DNA of 43,540 nucleotides, taken from Oscillospiraceae bacterium (GTDB lineage: Bacteria; Bacillota; Clostridia; Oscillospirales; Oscillospiraceae). This document shows positions 34,299 through 41,925 of the stretch, piece after piece. Under the pieces are notes generated by a model that had not been told where the DNA came from, made no database searches, and saw only the letters and a list, made by a program, of their open reading frames with translations. Positions within the stretch are counted from its first letter, which is position 1. Each line of letters starts with the position of its first letter. A program made the position numbers and the translations under genes. The DNA lies in assembly GCA_017527825.1 (NCBI GenBank), contig JAFXPO010000051.1, forward strand, positions 1 to 43,540, written 5' to 3'.

Positions 34299-35477
34299 TT
34301 ACAGCAGGTTAAGCTCGGTCTCCTTGTCAAACAGGTGCAGGAGCTTGGCGGAGAAGGTGAACTTCACAGTGCTGCCGTTGGCAACGTTCTTGCCTTCGAG
34401 CTCGGTGGTGGGAACGACCGCGACGACGTCCTGACCGCCCGCGTTCATGTGCAGATGCTGCTCGGAACCCATCATTTCGCTGACGTCGATCTTGCCCTCG
34501 ATGCCCGCGTCGCTCAGGGAGACGTGGACGGGACGGACGCCCGCGACGATATCCTTGCTGCCGATACCCTTGGCGGCGAGCGCCTTGTTCTGAGCGTCGG
34601 TGAGGGCGACCTTGTGACCGAGGATCTCAACGCAGTAGGCGTCGCCTTCCTTGATGAGCTTGGCGTTGTTGAAGAAGTTCATCTGCGGCGTGCCGATGAA
34701 GCCGGCGACGAACAGGTTGGTCGGATGGCTGAAGACTTCCTGCGGCGTGCCGATCTGCTGGATGTAACCGTCCTTCATGATGACGATGCGATCGCCCAGC
34801 GTCATCGCCTCGACCTGGTCGTGGGTAACGTAGATAAACGTGGTGTTGATCTGCTGGCGGAGTTTGATAATCTCAGCGCGCATCTGGTTGCGGAGCTTCG
34901 CGTCGAGGTTGGACAGCGGCTCGTCCATGAGCAGCACCTTCGGCTCACGCACGATGGCACGACCGATGGCGACACGCTGACGCTGACCACCGGAGAGCGC
35001 CTTGGGCTTACGGTCGAGATACTGGGTGATGCCCAGCGTCTCCGCCGCGTGGTCGACGCGCTGCTTGATCTCGTCAGCGGGCATCTTGCGCAGCTTGAGG
35101 GGGAACTCCATGTTCTCGCGCACGGTCATGTGCGGATAAAGGGCGTAACTCTGGAACACCATCGCGATGTCGCGATCCTTGGGGGCGACGTCGTTCATCA
35201 GCTTGCCGTCAATGTACAGCTCGCCGCTGGAGATTTCTTCGAGACCCGCGACCATACGCAGCGTGGTGGACTTGCCGCAGCCGGAGGGACCGACGAGGAC
35301 GATGAATTCCTTGTCCTTGATGTCGAGGTTGAACGCCTGCACCGCGACAACGCCTTCGTCGGTGACCTGAAGATTGATCTTCTTCTCTTCTTCTACCGCC
35401 TTCTTGGCTTTCTTCTTGCTTTCGCCGGGAGCATGGGGATAGATCTTCTTGATGTCTTTGAGTTGTACCTGTGCCAT
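34299..35477 (-). CDS. Sugar ABC transporter ATP-binding protein, MalK/UgpC/MsmK type
   Basis: A 392-residue ATPase that energises carbohydrate permeases. Walker A GPSGCGKS is at 63-70, Q-loop Gln109, signature LSGGQ at 161-165, and Walker B LLMDEP with Asp185-Glu186. A C-terminal TOBE/regulatory domain spans about 245-392. A Lys/Glu-rich insert of about 28 residues sits near positions 15-42, between the first strand and the usual VxAVxxFNLDI segment. The start at 35477 gives the conserved MAQVQLKDI; an in-frame ATG lies 17 codons upstream. It is convergent to the binding-protein operon, so it may serve several transporters, as MsmK does. Confidence 0.94.
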   Translation of the reverse strand: MAQVQLKDIKKIYPHAPGESKKKAKKAVEEEKKINLQVTDEGVVAVQAFNLDIKDKEFIVLVGPSGCGKSTTLRMVAGLEEISSGELYIDGKLMNDVAPKDRDIAMVFQSYALYPHMTVRENMEFPLKLRKMPADEIKQRVDHAAETLGITQYLDRKPKALSGGQRQRVAIGRAIVREPKVLLMDEPLSNLDAKLRNQMRAEIIKLRQQINTTFIYVTHDQVEAMTLGDRIVIMKDGYIQQIGTPQEVFSHPTNLFVAGFIGTPQMNFFNNAKLIKEGDAYCVEILGHKVALTDAQNKALAAKGIGSKDIVAGVRPVHVSLSDAGIEGKIDVSEMMGSEQHLHMNAGGQDVVAVVPTTELEGKNVANGSTVKFTFSAKLLHLFDKETELNLL

Positions 35478-35682
35478 GTTGTTACGACCGTAACTCCGCT
35501 GCCTCCGCAATCGGAGCTTCACGACCATCCGCGCGGGATGCGCCGCTCTGCGACAGGTCTCCACACTGCCGCACCGCCGGTCGGGCGGGATTTCCTCCTT
35601 TTTTGTTTTCCCGCGGACGCTACAGAAGGTGGAGTACCGAACGCGGGTTGGAATGGAAATATGGTCTAATCTGACCGCATGC

Positions 35683-35711
35683 ATTATATCGTAAAAAAAT
35701 CTGGAGCACAA
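35683..35711 (-). promoter_or_regulatory. Promoter of the MalK-like gene
   Basis: On the minus strand TTGTGC (35711-35706), 17 bp, then TATAAT (35688-35683). It implies a leader of about 200 nt before the start codon. Confidence 0.65.
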
Positions 35712-35744
35712 CAGGAAAGTGTGCAAATGCACGATTTTAGGCGC

Positions 35745-35762
35745 TTTCGCCAAGTGGCAAAA
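35745..35762. promoter_or_regulatory. Candidate operator dyad upstream of the MalK-like gene promoter
   Basis: TTTcGCCA-AG-TGGCaAAA is an 18-bp imperfect palindrome (one mismatched pair) just upstream of the -35, followed by AAACGTTT. It differs from the palindrome at the LacI-family gene. Confidence 0.3.
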
Positions 35763-35991
35763 ACGTTTCTTGGACGCTTTGACCAGACGTCCGGCAAGAC
35801 CGCTTGTTTTATCTGCCAGGAAGGATTTGCCGTATGGCGTCGACGTATCGGGCCGCATGGTTGATGGAAAACTCGCCGTGCCGCTCAGCCGCTCATCAAT
35901 GAAAGAAATGATCTCGCTTGCGTTGTCTTCAATCGTCGTAAATGATCGGTCGCATCCTGAGTGCCCGTCCAGAATCGGAAGGAGATCATAT

Positions 35992-36020
35992 TTTACTTTT
36001 CGGGGAATATATGCTAGAAT
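35992..36020 (+). promoter_or_regulatory. Promoter of the antiporter gene
   Basis: TTTACT at 35992-35997, 17 bp, then TAGAAT at 36015-36020, with an extended TG two bases before the -10. The stretch 35763-35991 to its left shows no gene I can support on either strand. Confidence 0.6.
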
Positions 36021-36027
36021 ATGATTA

Positions 36028-36176
36028 CTCCGACGGAGAAATGCAGCCATATTTCGCGGCTGCCCCGTAAGGGGCGAGCGAAATGTCGATAAAATCGTTA
36101 TTCCTTCGGCACGGTAAAGCCGCACATTTACGGACATTCAGTTGTCGAAGGAATAACTTCCGAAAGGGGTGACCCC
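36028..36176 (+). promoter_or_regulatory. Structured 5' leader of the antiporter mRNA, possible riboswitch
   Basis: In about 150 nt between promoter and start codon there are at least five pairings: CTCC/GGAG (36028-36031 with 36035-36038); GCAGCC/GGCTGC (36043-36048 with 36058-36063); ATTTCGC/GCGAAAT (36051-36057 with 36078-36084); GCCCC/GGGGC (36062-36066 with 36071-36075); and a 12-bp GTTATTCCTTCG/CGAAGGAATAAC stem (36097-36108 with 36146-36157). The second and third are interleaved, so they form a pseudoknot or are alternatives. The ribosome site itself can fold as GGGG-TGA-CCCC. I do not recognise a named riboswitch class. Confidence 0.5.
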
Positions 36177-37622
36177 GTGCTTGACACGCTGTACGCACAA
36201 TTGAACGAAACGGCGCCGGTGGCGGTGGTCATCATCGCGCTTTCGCTGATGCTGATGCTGGGCTTTTTGATGACGCGGCTTACCAAGCTGGCGCGGCTGC
36301 CAAACGTCACGGCGTACATCGTGACGGGCATTTTGATCGGACCGTATGTACTGAACCTGATTCCGCGGCGCGTCATTGACGGCACGGCGTTTTTGCCGGA
36401 TATTGCACTGGCGTTCATCGCGTTCTCCACGGGAGAGTTCTTCCGCGTTGACGCGCTCAAAAAAAGCGGCTGGGGCGTGGTACTGCTCACACTGTCCGAG
36501 TCGCTGCTCTCGTCGGCGCTGGTGTTCCTCGCGGTTTACTACGCGCTGGGGCTTCCGCTGGCGTTTTCTGTCGTTCTCGCGGCGCTGGCGGCGGCGACCG
36601 CGCCGGCATCCACCATGATGACCATTCGCCAGACCGGCGCGAAGGGCGCCTTTGTGGATACACTGCTGCAGGTTGTGGCGCTGGACGACATCGTGGGACT
36701 GGTTGCCTACAGCGTGGCAATCTCCATTGCGCTCTCCGCGGCTTCGGGAGCCGCGTTTTCGCCCGGCGCGGTGATCGTGCCGCTAGGGAAGAATCTTGCC
36801 GCCGTGGCGTTGGGCGCGGTATTCGGCTTTGCGATGAAGGGTATCCTGACCCACCGTAACACCGACAACCGCCTGATCGTCTCCATCGCGCTGCTGTTCG
36901 CGTTCTGCGGCGTCTGCGCGGCGTTCAGCATCTCGCCGCTGCTGGGCTGCATGGCGATGGGCACGGTTTACCTCAATACCACCGGCGACACGCGGCTGTT
37001 CCGCCAGCTGGGTTACTTCAGCCCGCCGATTTTGCTGCTGTTTTTTGTGCGGTCGGGACTGAGCTTTGACCTCGGAGCGCTGGTCTCCGCCGCCGGCGCC
37101 GTCGGACGTTATCCGCTGCTGGCGGTGGGAGTCGTCTACTTTGTGGTGCGCATCGCGGGCAAGTACGGCGGCGCGTTCCTCGGCGCGGTGGTGATCCGCG
37201 CGGATCAAAGCATCCGCAACTATCTAGGCTTTGCGCTGATCCCGCAGGCGGGCGTCGCCATCGGTCTCGCGGCGTTGGGCGCGCGGACGCTGGGCGGCGA
37301 GACGGGGAAGGCGCTGGAGACGATCATCCTCGCCTCCAGTGTGCTTTATGAACTGATCGGACCTGCCTGCGGCAAGCTGTCGCTGTACCTCTCCCACTCC
37401 TACTCTGACAGGCTGGAGGAGGTAGCGGCGGTGCCGCAAACCGATGAAAACGGCGTGGAACTGGCGCCTGTGGAACTGCTGATCCGCCGCATTCAGGCGA
37501 TTCAGGCGGAGCTGCCGGAGCGGGAGATTAACGAGAACGAGCAGGCGTTCACCGAGGCGGCGGAGGAGCAGCTTCGAAACATGCAGACCATGTACCGGCG
37601 GCAGCGCCGATTCAGGAGGTAA
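36177..37622 (+). CDS. Cation/proton antiporter, CPA2 (KefB/NapA) family
   Basis: A 481-residue membrane protein with about 12 helices (residues 15-410) and a cytoplasmic tail of about 65 residues rich in Glu and Gln. LAAATAPASTMMTIRQTGAKG followed by VVALDDIVGLVAYS matches the unwound helix and the DD ion site of CPA2 exchangers, and IPQAGVAIGLAALGA matches the later conserved block. It should exchange Na+ or K+ for H+. No TrkA-N domain is attached. The GTG start at 36177 follows AAAGGGGTG. The mgtC-like gene follows after 5 bp. Confidence 0.88.
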   Translation: MLDTLYAQLNETAPVAVVIIALSLMLMLGFLMTRLTKLARLPNVTAYIVTGILIGPYVLNLIPRRVIDGTAFLPDIALAFIAFSTGEFFRVDALKKSGWGVVLLTLSESLLSSALVFLAVYYALGLPLAFSVVLAALAAATAPASTMMTIRQTGAKGAFVDTLLQVVALDDIVGLVAYSVAISIALSAASGAAFSPGAVIVPLGKNLAAVALGAVFGFAMKGILTHRNTDNRLIVSIALLFAFCGVCAAFSISPLLGCMAMGTVYLNTTGDTRLFRQLGYFSPPILLLFFVRSGLSFDLGALVSAAGAVGRYPLLAVGVVYFVVRIAGKYGGAFLGAVVIRADQSIRNYLGFALIPQAGVAIGLAALGARTLGGETGKALETIILASSVLYELIGPACGKLSLYLSHSYSDRLEEVAAVPQTDENGVELAPVELLIRRIQAIQAELPEREINENEQAFTEAAEEQLRNMQTMYRRQRRFRR

Positions 37623-37627
37623 CGGAT

Positions 37628-38350
37628 ATGTTTATGGACCCCATTACGAAAATGATCGGCCCGTGGGCGCAGGAACTGTCGCTCGCGACGATCGTGCTGC
37701 GGGTGCTGCTGTCGGTGGTGCTGTCCACCGTCATCGGTTGCGAGCGCGCCACAAAGCGCCATGCCGCGGGCGTGCGCACGTTTGTGGTGGTGTCGCTCGC
37801 CTGCACGGTGGCAATGCTGGCGGACTGCTGCATCGCGGCGCAGTCGCCGGGGTATCTGTACCTGCTCTCCACCGCGTCGATCCTCGCCGTGTCCGCTGTT
37901 GCTGCCAACAGCGTGCTGTACAGCTCCCGCAACCAGATCAAGGGACTCACTACCTCGGCGGCGCTGTGGGCGTGCGGTGTGATCGGTCTGACCGCCGGCG
38001 CGGGACTGTTCACCATCACGCTGGTGTCGTTTGTCGTGCTGATGATTTCACTTTCGTGGATGCCGGGCTTTGAGATGGACCTCAAAAACCGCTCCAACTT
38101 TTTCGAGGTACATCTGGAACTGACCAGCAGCCAGTATTTGCAGGAGTTCATCACTACCTCGCGCCGCCTGGGTCTCGGCATCGACGATATTGAGCTGAAC
38201 CCCGCCTATGCCAGCTCCGGGCTGAGCGTATACACGGTGTCGCTGTCCATCCACAGCGCCGAGCTAAAGCAGTACAAGACCCACAAGGAGATCATTGAGG
38301 CGCTCTCCACGCTGGAATACGTTTACCACATCGAGGAGATGCAGAACTAA
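37628..38350 (+). CDS. MgtC/SapB family membrane protein
   Basis: A 240-residue protein with an N-terminal four- to five-helix MgtC domain: LRVLLSVVLSTVIGCERATKRHAAGVRTF is the family signature (GxERxxxxxxAGLRT), with ASILAVSAVAANSV and LTTSAALWACGVIGLTAGAG following. The soluble C-terminal domain (about 155-238) looks ACT-like. The family is linked to low-Mg2+ growth and ATP synthase modulation, but its activity is disputed. AGGAGG lies before the ATG, 5 bp after the antiporter, so the two share an mRNA. Its stop overlaps the stop of the convergent gene. Confidence 0.9.
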   Translation: MFMDPITKMIGPWAQELSLATIVLRVLLSVVLSTVIGCERATKRHAAGVRTFVVVSLACTVAMLADCCIAAQSPGYLYLLSTASILAVSAVAANSVLYSSRNQIKGLTTSAALWACGVIGLTAGAGLFTITLVSFVVLMISLSWMPGFEMDLKNRSNFFEVHLELTSSQYLQEFITTSRRLGLGIDDIELNPAYASSGLSVYTVSLSIHSAELKQYKTHKEIIEALSTLEYVYHIEEMQN

Positions 38351-39021
38351 CCGACGGGCGGGAGAAACGGACCGCGCTCGTCGTCATAGGGCATCGTGTA
38401 CGTCACGATGCCCTCTTTTGCGCCCGCGACGGCACAGAGGGGATAGTAGAAGCACAAGCCTTCTGCCGTCAGGCAGAAGTTCCGCGCGTTGAACGAGCGC
38501 CGCAGCGCCGCACGCCAGTTCTCGCGGTACGCTGCTCCGGATTCTATGCGTTTTTGCGTCTGCTCCCGCGCAAAGCGGAGCATAACCTTTTTGCAGCGCG
38601 TGTGCGCGGGGAAGAATTCGCCCAGCGGCATCGGAAGCCCGGCGGAGAGGTCCCAGACCTCGCTGCGGCGGATGCAGAATGGCGGCGTGCCGCTGATGAC
38701 CTCTCGCGCGTCGGAGACGATGCTCAGCACCTCGCCGGATTGGTGGCTGAGGCGCCAGGAAAGCTCGGCGCGCCCGACGCTCCACGGCGCGGAGACCGCC
38801 TGCGCGTCCCGACACGACGCCGCTGCCTCCGGCAGCAGGACCTGGTGACAGTATGTCAGATAGGCGCGGGCAAAGCGCCGGTAGTATCGGTTGAAGCGTC
38901 TGGCGCACCTGCCCGCGAGCTGCGGCAGCGAGACCGACGCGGTCAGCACGGTGATCCCGTCCGCCTCCCATGTCCGTTCTTCTGTGAACGCCTCCGCGAG
39001 GCGCAGTTCCTCTCGCTCCAT
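38347..39021 (-). CDS. DUF3298 (RsiV-like) domain protein
   Basis: A 224-residue protein. The C-terminal part, NARNFCLTAEGLCFYYPL ... GIVTYTMPYDD, matches the DUF3298 motif (FxLTxxGLxxYFxPYExAPYxxGxxxxxIPY) found at the extracellular end of RsiV anti-sigma factors and PdaC. Upstream residues AELSWRLSHQSGEVLSIV fit the preceding strands. No signal peptide or membrane helix is seen, unlike most relatives, so location and role are open. The start at 39021 is set by GGAGGGG about five bases upstream on the minus strand. Confidence 0.75.
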   Translation of the reverse strand: MEREELRLAEAFTEERTWEADGITVLTASVSLPQLAGRCARRFNRYYRRFARAYLTYCHQVLLPEAAASCRDAQAVSAPWSVGRAELSWRLSHQSGEVLSIVSDAREVISGTPPFCIRRSEVWDLSAGLPMPLGEFFPAHTRCKKVMLRFAREQTQKRIESGAAYRENWRAALRRSFNARNFCLTAEGLCFYYPLCAVAGAKEGIVTYTMPYDDERGPFLPPVG

Positions 39022-39163
39022 AGTACCCCTCCAATATGCTCTTTGCACTCAGTCTATGGCGGGGACAGGGCGGCGGTGTTATTTTTCCTCCGTGACTGTC
39101 GATATAAAACGGAAGAACCAGGGAAAGTGATGGCGTCGGTTGCCGCGGAGTAAGTTTTCCCTC

Positions 39164-39192
39164 TTTACTTTCCGACTTTGTTCTGCTAAACT
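39164..39192 (+). promoter_or_regulatory. Promoter of the YerC-like gene
   Basis: TTTACT at 39164-39169, 17 bp, TAAACT at 39187-39192 with an extended TG before the -10, the same layout as the antiporter promoter. Confidence 0.55.
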
Positions 39193-39221
39193 ATAAGCAG
39201 TATAAAAGGGAGGGGAGCGCC

Positions 39222-39530
39222 ATGGCGGCACCGGGGAGCCGGTTCGGCAAGAAGCAGAAGAACGACGATTTTTATAAGGCAATCCTGCTGCTCAAGGACG
39301 AGGAGGAGTGCTACAGCTTCTTCCGCGATGTGTGTACGCAGAATGAGCTGCGCGCGATGGAGCAACGCTTTGAGGTCGCGCGGCTGCTGACCAAGGGCAT
39401 GGTCTACAATGAGATTTTGGAGCGCACCGGCGCGTCCAGCGCGACGATTTCCCGCGTGGCGCGTTCGCTGAACGATTCCACCGGCGGCTATGACCGCGTG
39501 TTCGAGCGTTTGAACGATGGCGAGTTATGA
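39222..39530 (+). CDS. YerC/YecD family TrpR-related regulator
   Basis: A 102-residue protein with a TrpR-like helix-turn-helix: ELRAMEQRFEVARLLTKGMVYNEILERTGASSATISRVARSLN. This is the conserved core of the YerC/YecD family, small DNA-binding proteins of unknown target in Firmicutes. GGGAGGGGAG precedes the ATG. The stop overlaps the next gene by 14 bp, so the methyltransferase is translated from the same mRNA. Confidence 0.9.
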   Translation: MAAPGSRFGKKQKNDDFYKAILLLKDEEECYSFFRDVCTQNELRAMEQRFEVARLLTKGMVYNEILERTGASSATISRVARSLNDSTGGYDRVFERLNDGEL

Positions 39531-40260
39531 GTTTCTTGCGGCTTCCTATGACGAATTGATGCGCGACGCGGATTATGCGCGTCGCGCGGATTTTGTCGAG
39601 AAGCTGTTTCTACGCGCGTCGAAGCGGGAGGTGCGAACTGTCCTCGACCTCGCCTGCGGTACGGGAACGATGACGTGCCTGCTGACGGAGCGGGGCTACG
39701 AGCTGATTTCCGTGGACGGCTCCGAGGATATGCTGATGGAGGCGCGGGAAAAGGCGCGGGACGTCCGCGGCGTCGAGCCGCTGTTCCTGCACCAGTCCAT
39801 GCCGCGCCTTGACCTCAATGACACGGTGGACGCCGCGATCTGCTGCCTGGACAGCCTCAATTACCTGACAAGCCCCGGGGATGTGCGCCGCACGTTCGAA
39901 CGGCTGCGGCTGTTCGTCTCCCCCGGTGGCGCCCTGGTGTTTGACGTCCACGCCCGCGGAAAGCTGGAGGCGATGGACGCTCAGGTGTATCTGGATGAGG
40001 GCGAGGACGTGTACTGCGTCTGGCGCACCGAGTTCCGGCGGGACATTCTGGATTACTGCGTCGACCTGTTCACGCTCCGCTCTGATGGCGCGTGGGAGCG
40101 GGAGACGGAGTACCACCGCCAGCGCTATTACAGCGTGGAGGACCTGACCCGATGGCTGCGGGAAACGGGATTTGTTGATGTCCACACCTACGGCGACTGC
40201 CGTCTGCGCCGCCCCGACGAGAGGGACGGGCGCATCTATTTTGTTGCGAGAAGAAAGTGA
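39517..40260 (+). CDS. Class I SAM-dependent methyltransferase
   Basis: A 247-residue protein. Motif I LDLACGTG is at residues 43-50, followed by the acidic SAM-binding strand ISVDGSEDMLMEAREKA and the post-II region AAICCLDSLNYL. The start EFLAASYDELM is typical of a YqeM-like methyltransferase found near housekeeping genes in Firmicutes. The substrate cannot be deduced. It overlaps the regulator upstream by 14 bp and precedes Hsp33 by 7 bp. Confidence 0.9.
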   Translation: MASYEFLAASYDELMRDADYARRADFVEKLFLRASKREVRTVLDLACGTGTMTCLLTERGYELISVDGSEDMLMEAREKARDVRGVEPLFLHQSMPRLDLNDTVDAAICCLDSLNYLTSPGDVRRTFERLRLFVSPGGALVFDVHARGKLEAMDAQVYLDEGEDVYCVWRTEFRRDILDYCVDLFTLRSDGAWERETEYHRQRYYSVEDLTRWLRETGFVDVHTYGDCRLRRPDERDGRIYFVARRK

Positions 40261-40267
40261 TTTTACC

Positions 40268-41161
40268 ATGAACGATTGCATTGTACGCGCCATGTCGAAG
40301 GATGGCATGGTGAAGGCGGCGGCGGTCTACACCCGCGGCATCACCGAGCGCGCGAGAACCATTCACCACCTGACCCCGGTCGCCACGGCGGCGCTGGGAC
40401 GCGCTCTGGCGGGCGTTTCCATGATCGGCAACGCCCTCAAGGGACAGGGTGAGAGTGTCACGCTCCAGATCAAGGGCGGCGGTCCGCTGGGTACGGTGCT
40501 CGCCATCTCCGACGCTGAGGGCAACGTCCGCGGCTATGTGGGCGACCCCACCGTTGACCTGCCGCTGCGCGAGGACGGCAAGCTGAACGTCGGCGGCGCG
40601 GTGGGACATGACGGTACGCTGACCGTCATCAAGGATTTGGGACTTAAGGAGCCCTATGTCGGCACCATCGATCTCCTCGGCGGCGAGATCGCGGAGGATA
40701 TTGCGGCGTACTTTGTCGAGTCTGAGCAGATTCCCTCCGCCTGCGGTCTCGGCGTGCTGGTGGACCGTGACCGCAGCGTGCTGGTATCCGGCGGCTATCT
40801 TATCCAGCTCCTGCCCGGCGCGGGGGAGGATGTGATCGCCAAGGTGGAGGGCGGCATCTATGCCGCGCCAAGCGTGACCAATCTCCTCAAGGACGATCCC
40901 GATCCGGCGCATCTGCTGCAAACGGTGCTTTCAGACTTCGATTTGGAGATTCTGGAGACCTCACCCATCGAGTACCGCTGCTACTGCTCCCGTGAGCGCA
41001 CGGAGCGGGCGCTGATCTCCCTGGGCAGCAACGAGCTGGAGGAAATTCTCAACGAGCAGGGCGGCGCGGAACTGACCTGCCAGTTCTGCGATAAGGTCCA
41101 TGTTTTCTCCGCCGATGAACTGCGCAACATGATCGTGGAGCTGCGCAAAAGAGGCAAGTGA
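40268..41161 (+). CDS. hslO: Redox-regulated chaperone Hsp33
   Basis: A 297-residue cytoplasmic chaperone activated by oxidation. The N-terminal domain (VRAMSKDGMVKAAAVYTRG ... QIKGGGPLGTVLAISDAEGNVRGYV) is typical. The C-terminal zinc/redox switch has Cys238-x-Cys240 and Cys271-x2-Cys274, all four zinc-binding cysteines. ATG 40268 is chosen; the open frame extends 32 codons upstream into the methyltransferase gene but those residues are not Hsp33-like. Oxidative or bleach stress would expose substrate-binding surfaces. Confidence 0.96.
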   Translation: MNDCIVRAMSKDGMVKAAAVYTRGITERARTIHHLTPVATAALGRALAGVSMIGNALKGQGESVTLQIKGGGPLGTVLAISDAEGNVRGYVGDPTVDLPLREDGKLNVGGAVGHDGTLTVIKDLGLKEPYVGTIDLLGGEIAEDIAAYFVESEQIPSACGLGVLVDRDRSVLVSGGYLIQLLPGAGEDVIAKVEGGIYAAPSVTNLLKDDPDPAHLLQTVLSDFDLEILETSPIEYRCYCSRERTERALISLGSNELEEILNEQGGAELTCQFCDKVHVFSADELRNMIVELRKRGK

Positions 41162-41190
41162 AAAAAATTCCCAATTTCCGAAAATTTTTG

Positions 41191-41219
41191 TTGACAGGAC
41201 GGCATGGGTTTAGTATAAT
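41191..41219 (+). promoter_or_regulatory. Consensus promoter of the tRNA cluster
   Basis: TTGACA at 41191-41196, exactly 17 bp, and TATAAT at 41214-41219: a perfect match, 32 bp before the first tRNA. Confidence 0.92.
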
Positions 41220-41251
41220 AACCCTTGCCGTTCGCGGGTGCGAATGGACTC

Positions 41252-41328
41252 GGGAGCATAGCTCAGCTGGTTAGAGCACCTGCCTTACAAGCAGGGGGTC
41301 ACTGGTTCGAGTCCAGTTGTTCCCACCA
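41252..41328 (+). tRNA. tRNA-Val (anticodon TAC)
   Basis: 77 nt with encoded CCA. The acceptor pairs GGGAGCA/TGTTCCC, the D arm has GCTCAGCTGGTTAGAGC, the anticodon stem CTGCC/GGCAG-type encloses TTACAAG, and the T arm has GGTTCGAGTCC. Confidence 0.95.
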
Positions 41329-41333
41329 CATAC

Positions 41334-41410
<77 letters not shown>

Positions 41411-41413
41411 TTT

Positions 41414-41489
<76 letters not shown>

Positions 41490-41493
41490 TTTT

Positions 41494-41569
41494 GCGGGCA
41501 TAGCTCATCTGGTAGAGCGCCACCTTGCCAAGGTGGAGGTAGCGAGTTCGAGCCTCGTTGCCCGCTCCA
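41494..41569 (+). tRNA. tRNA-Gly (anticodon GCC)
   Basis: 76 nt with CCA. Acceptor GCGGGCA pairs with TGCCCGC, the anticodon loop is TTGCCAA, and the T arm has GAGTTCGAGCCTC. Confidence 0.95.
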
Positions 41570-41576
41570 CACAAAC

Positions 41577-41608
41577 GGAAAGGGAGCACAAGGTTTGCTC
41601 CTTTTCCC
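41577..41608 (+). terminator. Hairpin between tRNA-Gly and tRNA-Cys
   Basis: GGAAAGGGAGCA (41577-41588) pairs with TGCTCCTTTTCC (41596-41607) across a 7-nt loop with one G-U pair. T residues are inside the stem rather than after it, so it may be a weak terminator or a processing site. Confidence 0.4.
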
Positions 41609-41614
41609 ATATCC

Positions 41615-41689
41615 GGTGACATAGCCAAGTGGTAAGGCAAGGGTCTGCAAAACCCTCATTCCCCAGTTCAAATCTGGGTGTCACCTCCA
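41615..41689 (+). tRNA. tRNA-Cys (anticodon GCA)
   Basis: 75 nt with CCA. Acceptor GGTGACA pairs with TGTCACC, the anticodon loop is TCTGCAA, and the T arm has CCAGTTCAAATCTGG. It is the last gene before accessory DNA. Confidence 0.95.
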
Positions 41690-41707
41690 GACTTACAGGT
41701 CACTATA

Positions 41708-41745
41708 GATGCCATCGGCGGAAACGCCGGTGGCATCGACCTTTT
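41708..41745 (+). terminator. Terminator-like hairpin after the tRNA cluster
   Basis: A 13-bp stem (41708-41720 with 41725-41737, one wobble) with a GAAA loop, followed by GACCTTTT. It probably ends the tRNA transcript. Confidence 0.65.
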
Positions 41746-41813
41746 CGGGCTGTTTGATGGGCAAAAAAAGAACGTGTTTTCCATAGATGCAAACCAGCTT
41801 TATGCCCCGGCCT

Positions 41814-41829
41814 CCCAGATTTGAACTGG
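41814..41829 (-). repeat. Inverted copy of the tRNA-Cys T arm
   Basis: The reverse complement of 41814-41829 is identical over 16 nt to the T arm of tRNA-Cys at 41663-41678. The flanking bases do not form a tRNA. The 41746-41925 interval otherwise shows no gene I can support. Confidence 0.7.
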
Positions 41830-41925
41830 AATTATTGGCGGCTGAAGAAGGTGATTGAACGCAGGACTGGTGTTGAATGCGAAGCATCATTCAAAAAGGG
41901 TACTACAATAATAATACAAAAATAT

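Noticed and set aside
35679..36024. Two short plus-strand open frames between the MalK-like and antiporter genes.
   Set aside because: They have no ribosome sites, no recognisable motif, and overlap the promoter region.
35478..36137. A long minus-strand open frame upstream of, and in frame with, the MalK-like protein (about 220 extra codons).
   Set aside because: It would start inside the antiporter leader and run through the MalK promoter. MalK-type proteins begin at MAQVQLKD, and the extra residues show no family features.
40172..40267. 32 extra N-terminal codons for Hsp33.
   Set aside because: They overlap the methyltransferase gene and do not match Hsp33, which starts at MNDCIVRAM.
41693..41890. 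A 65-codon minus-strand frame beyond tRNA-Cys.
   Set aside because: It overlaps the terminator and the T-arm copy, has no ribosome site and no family resemblance.
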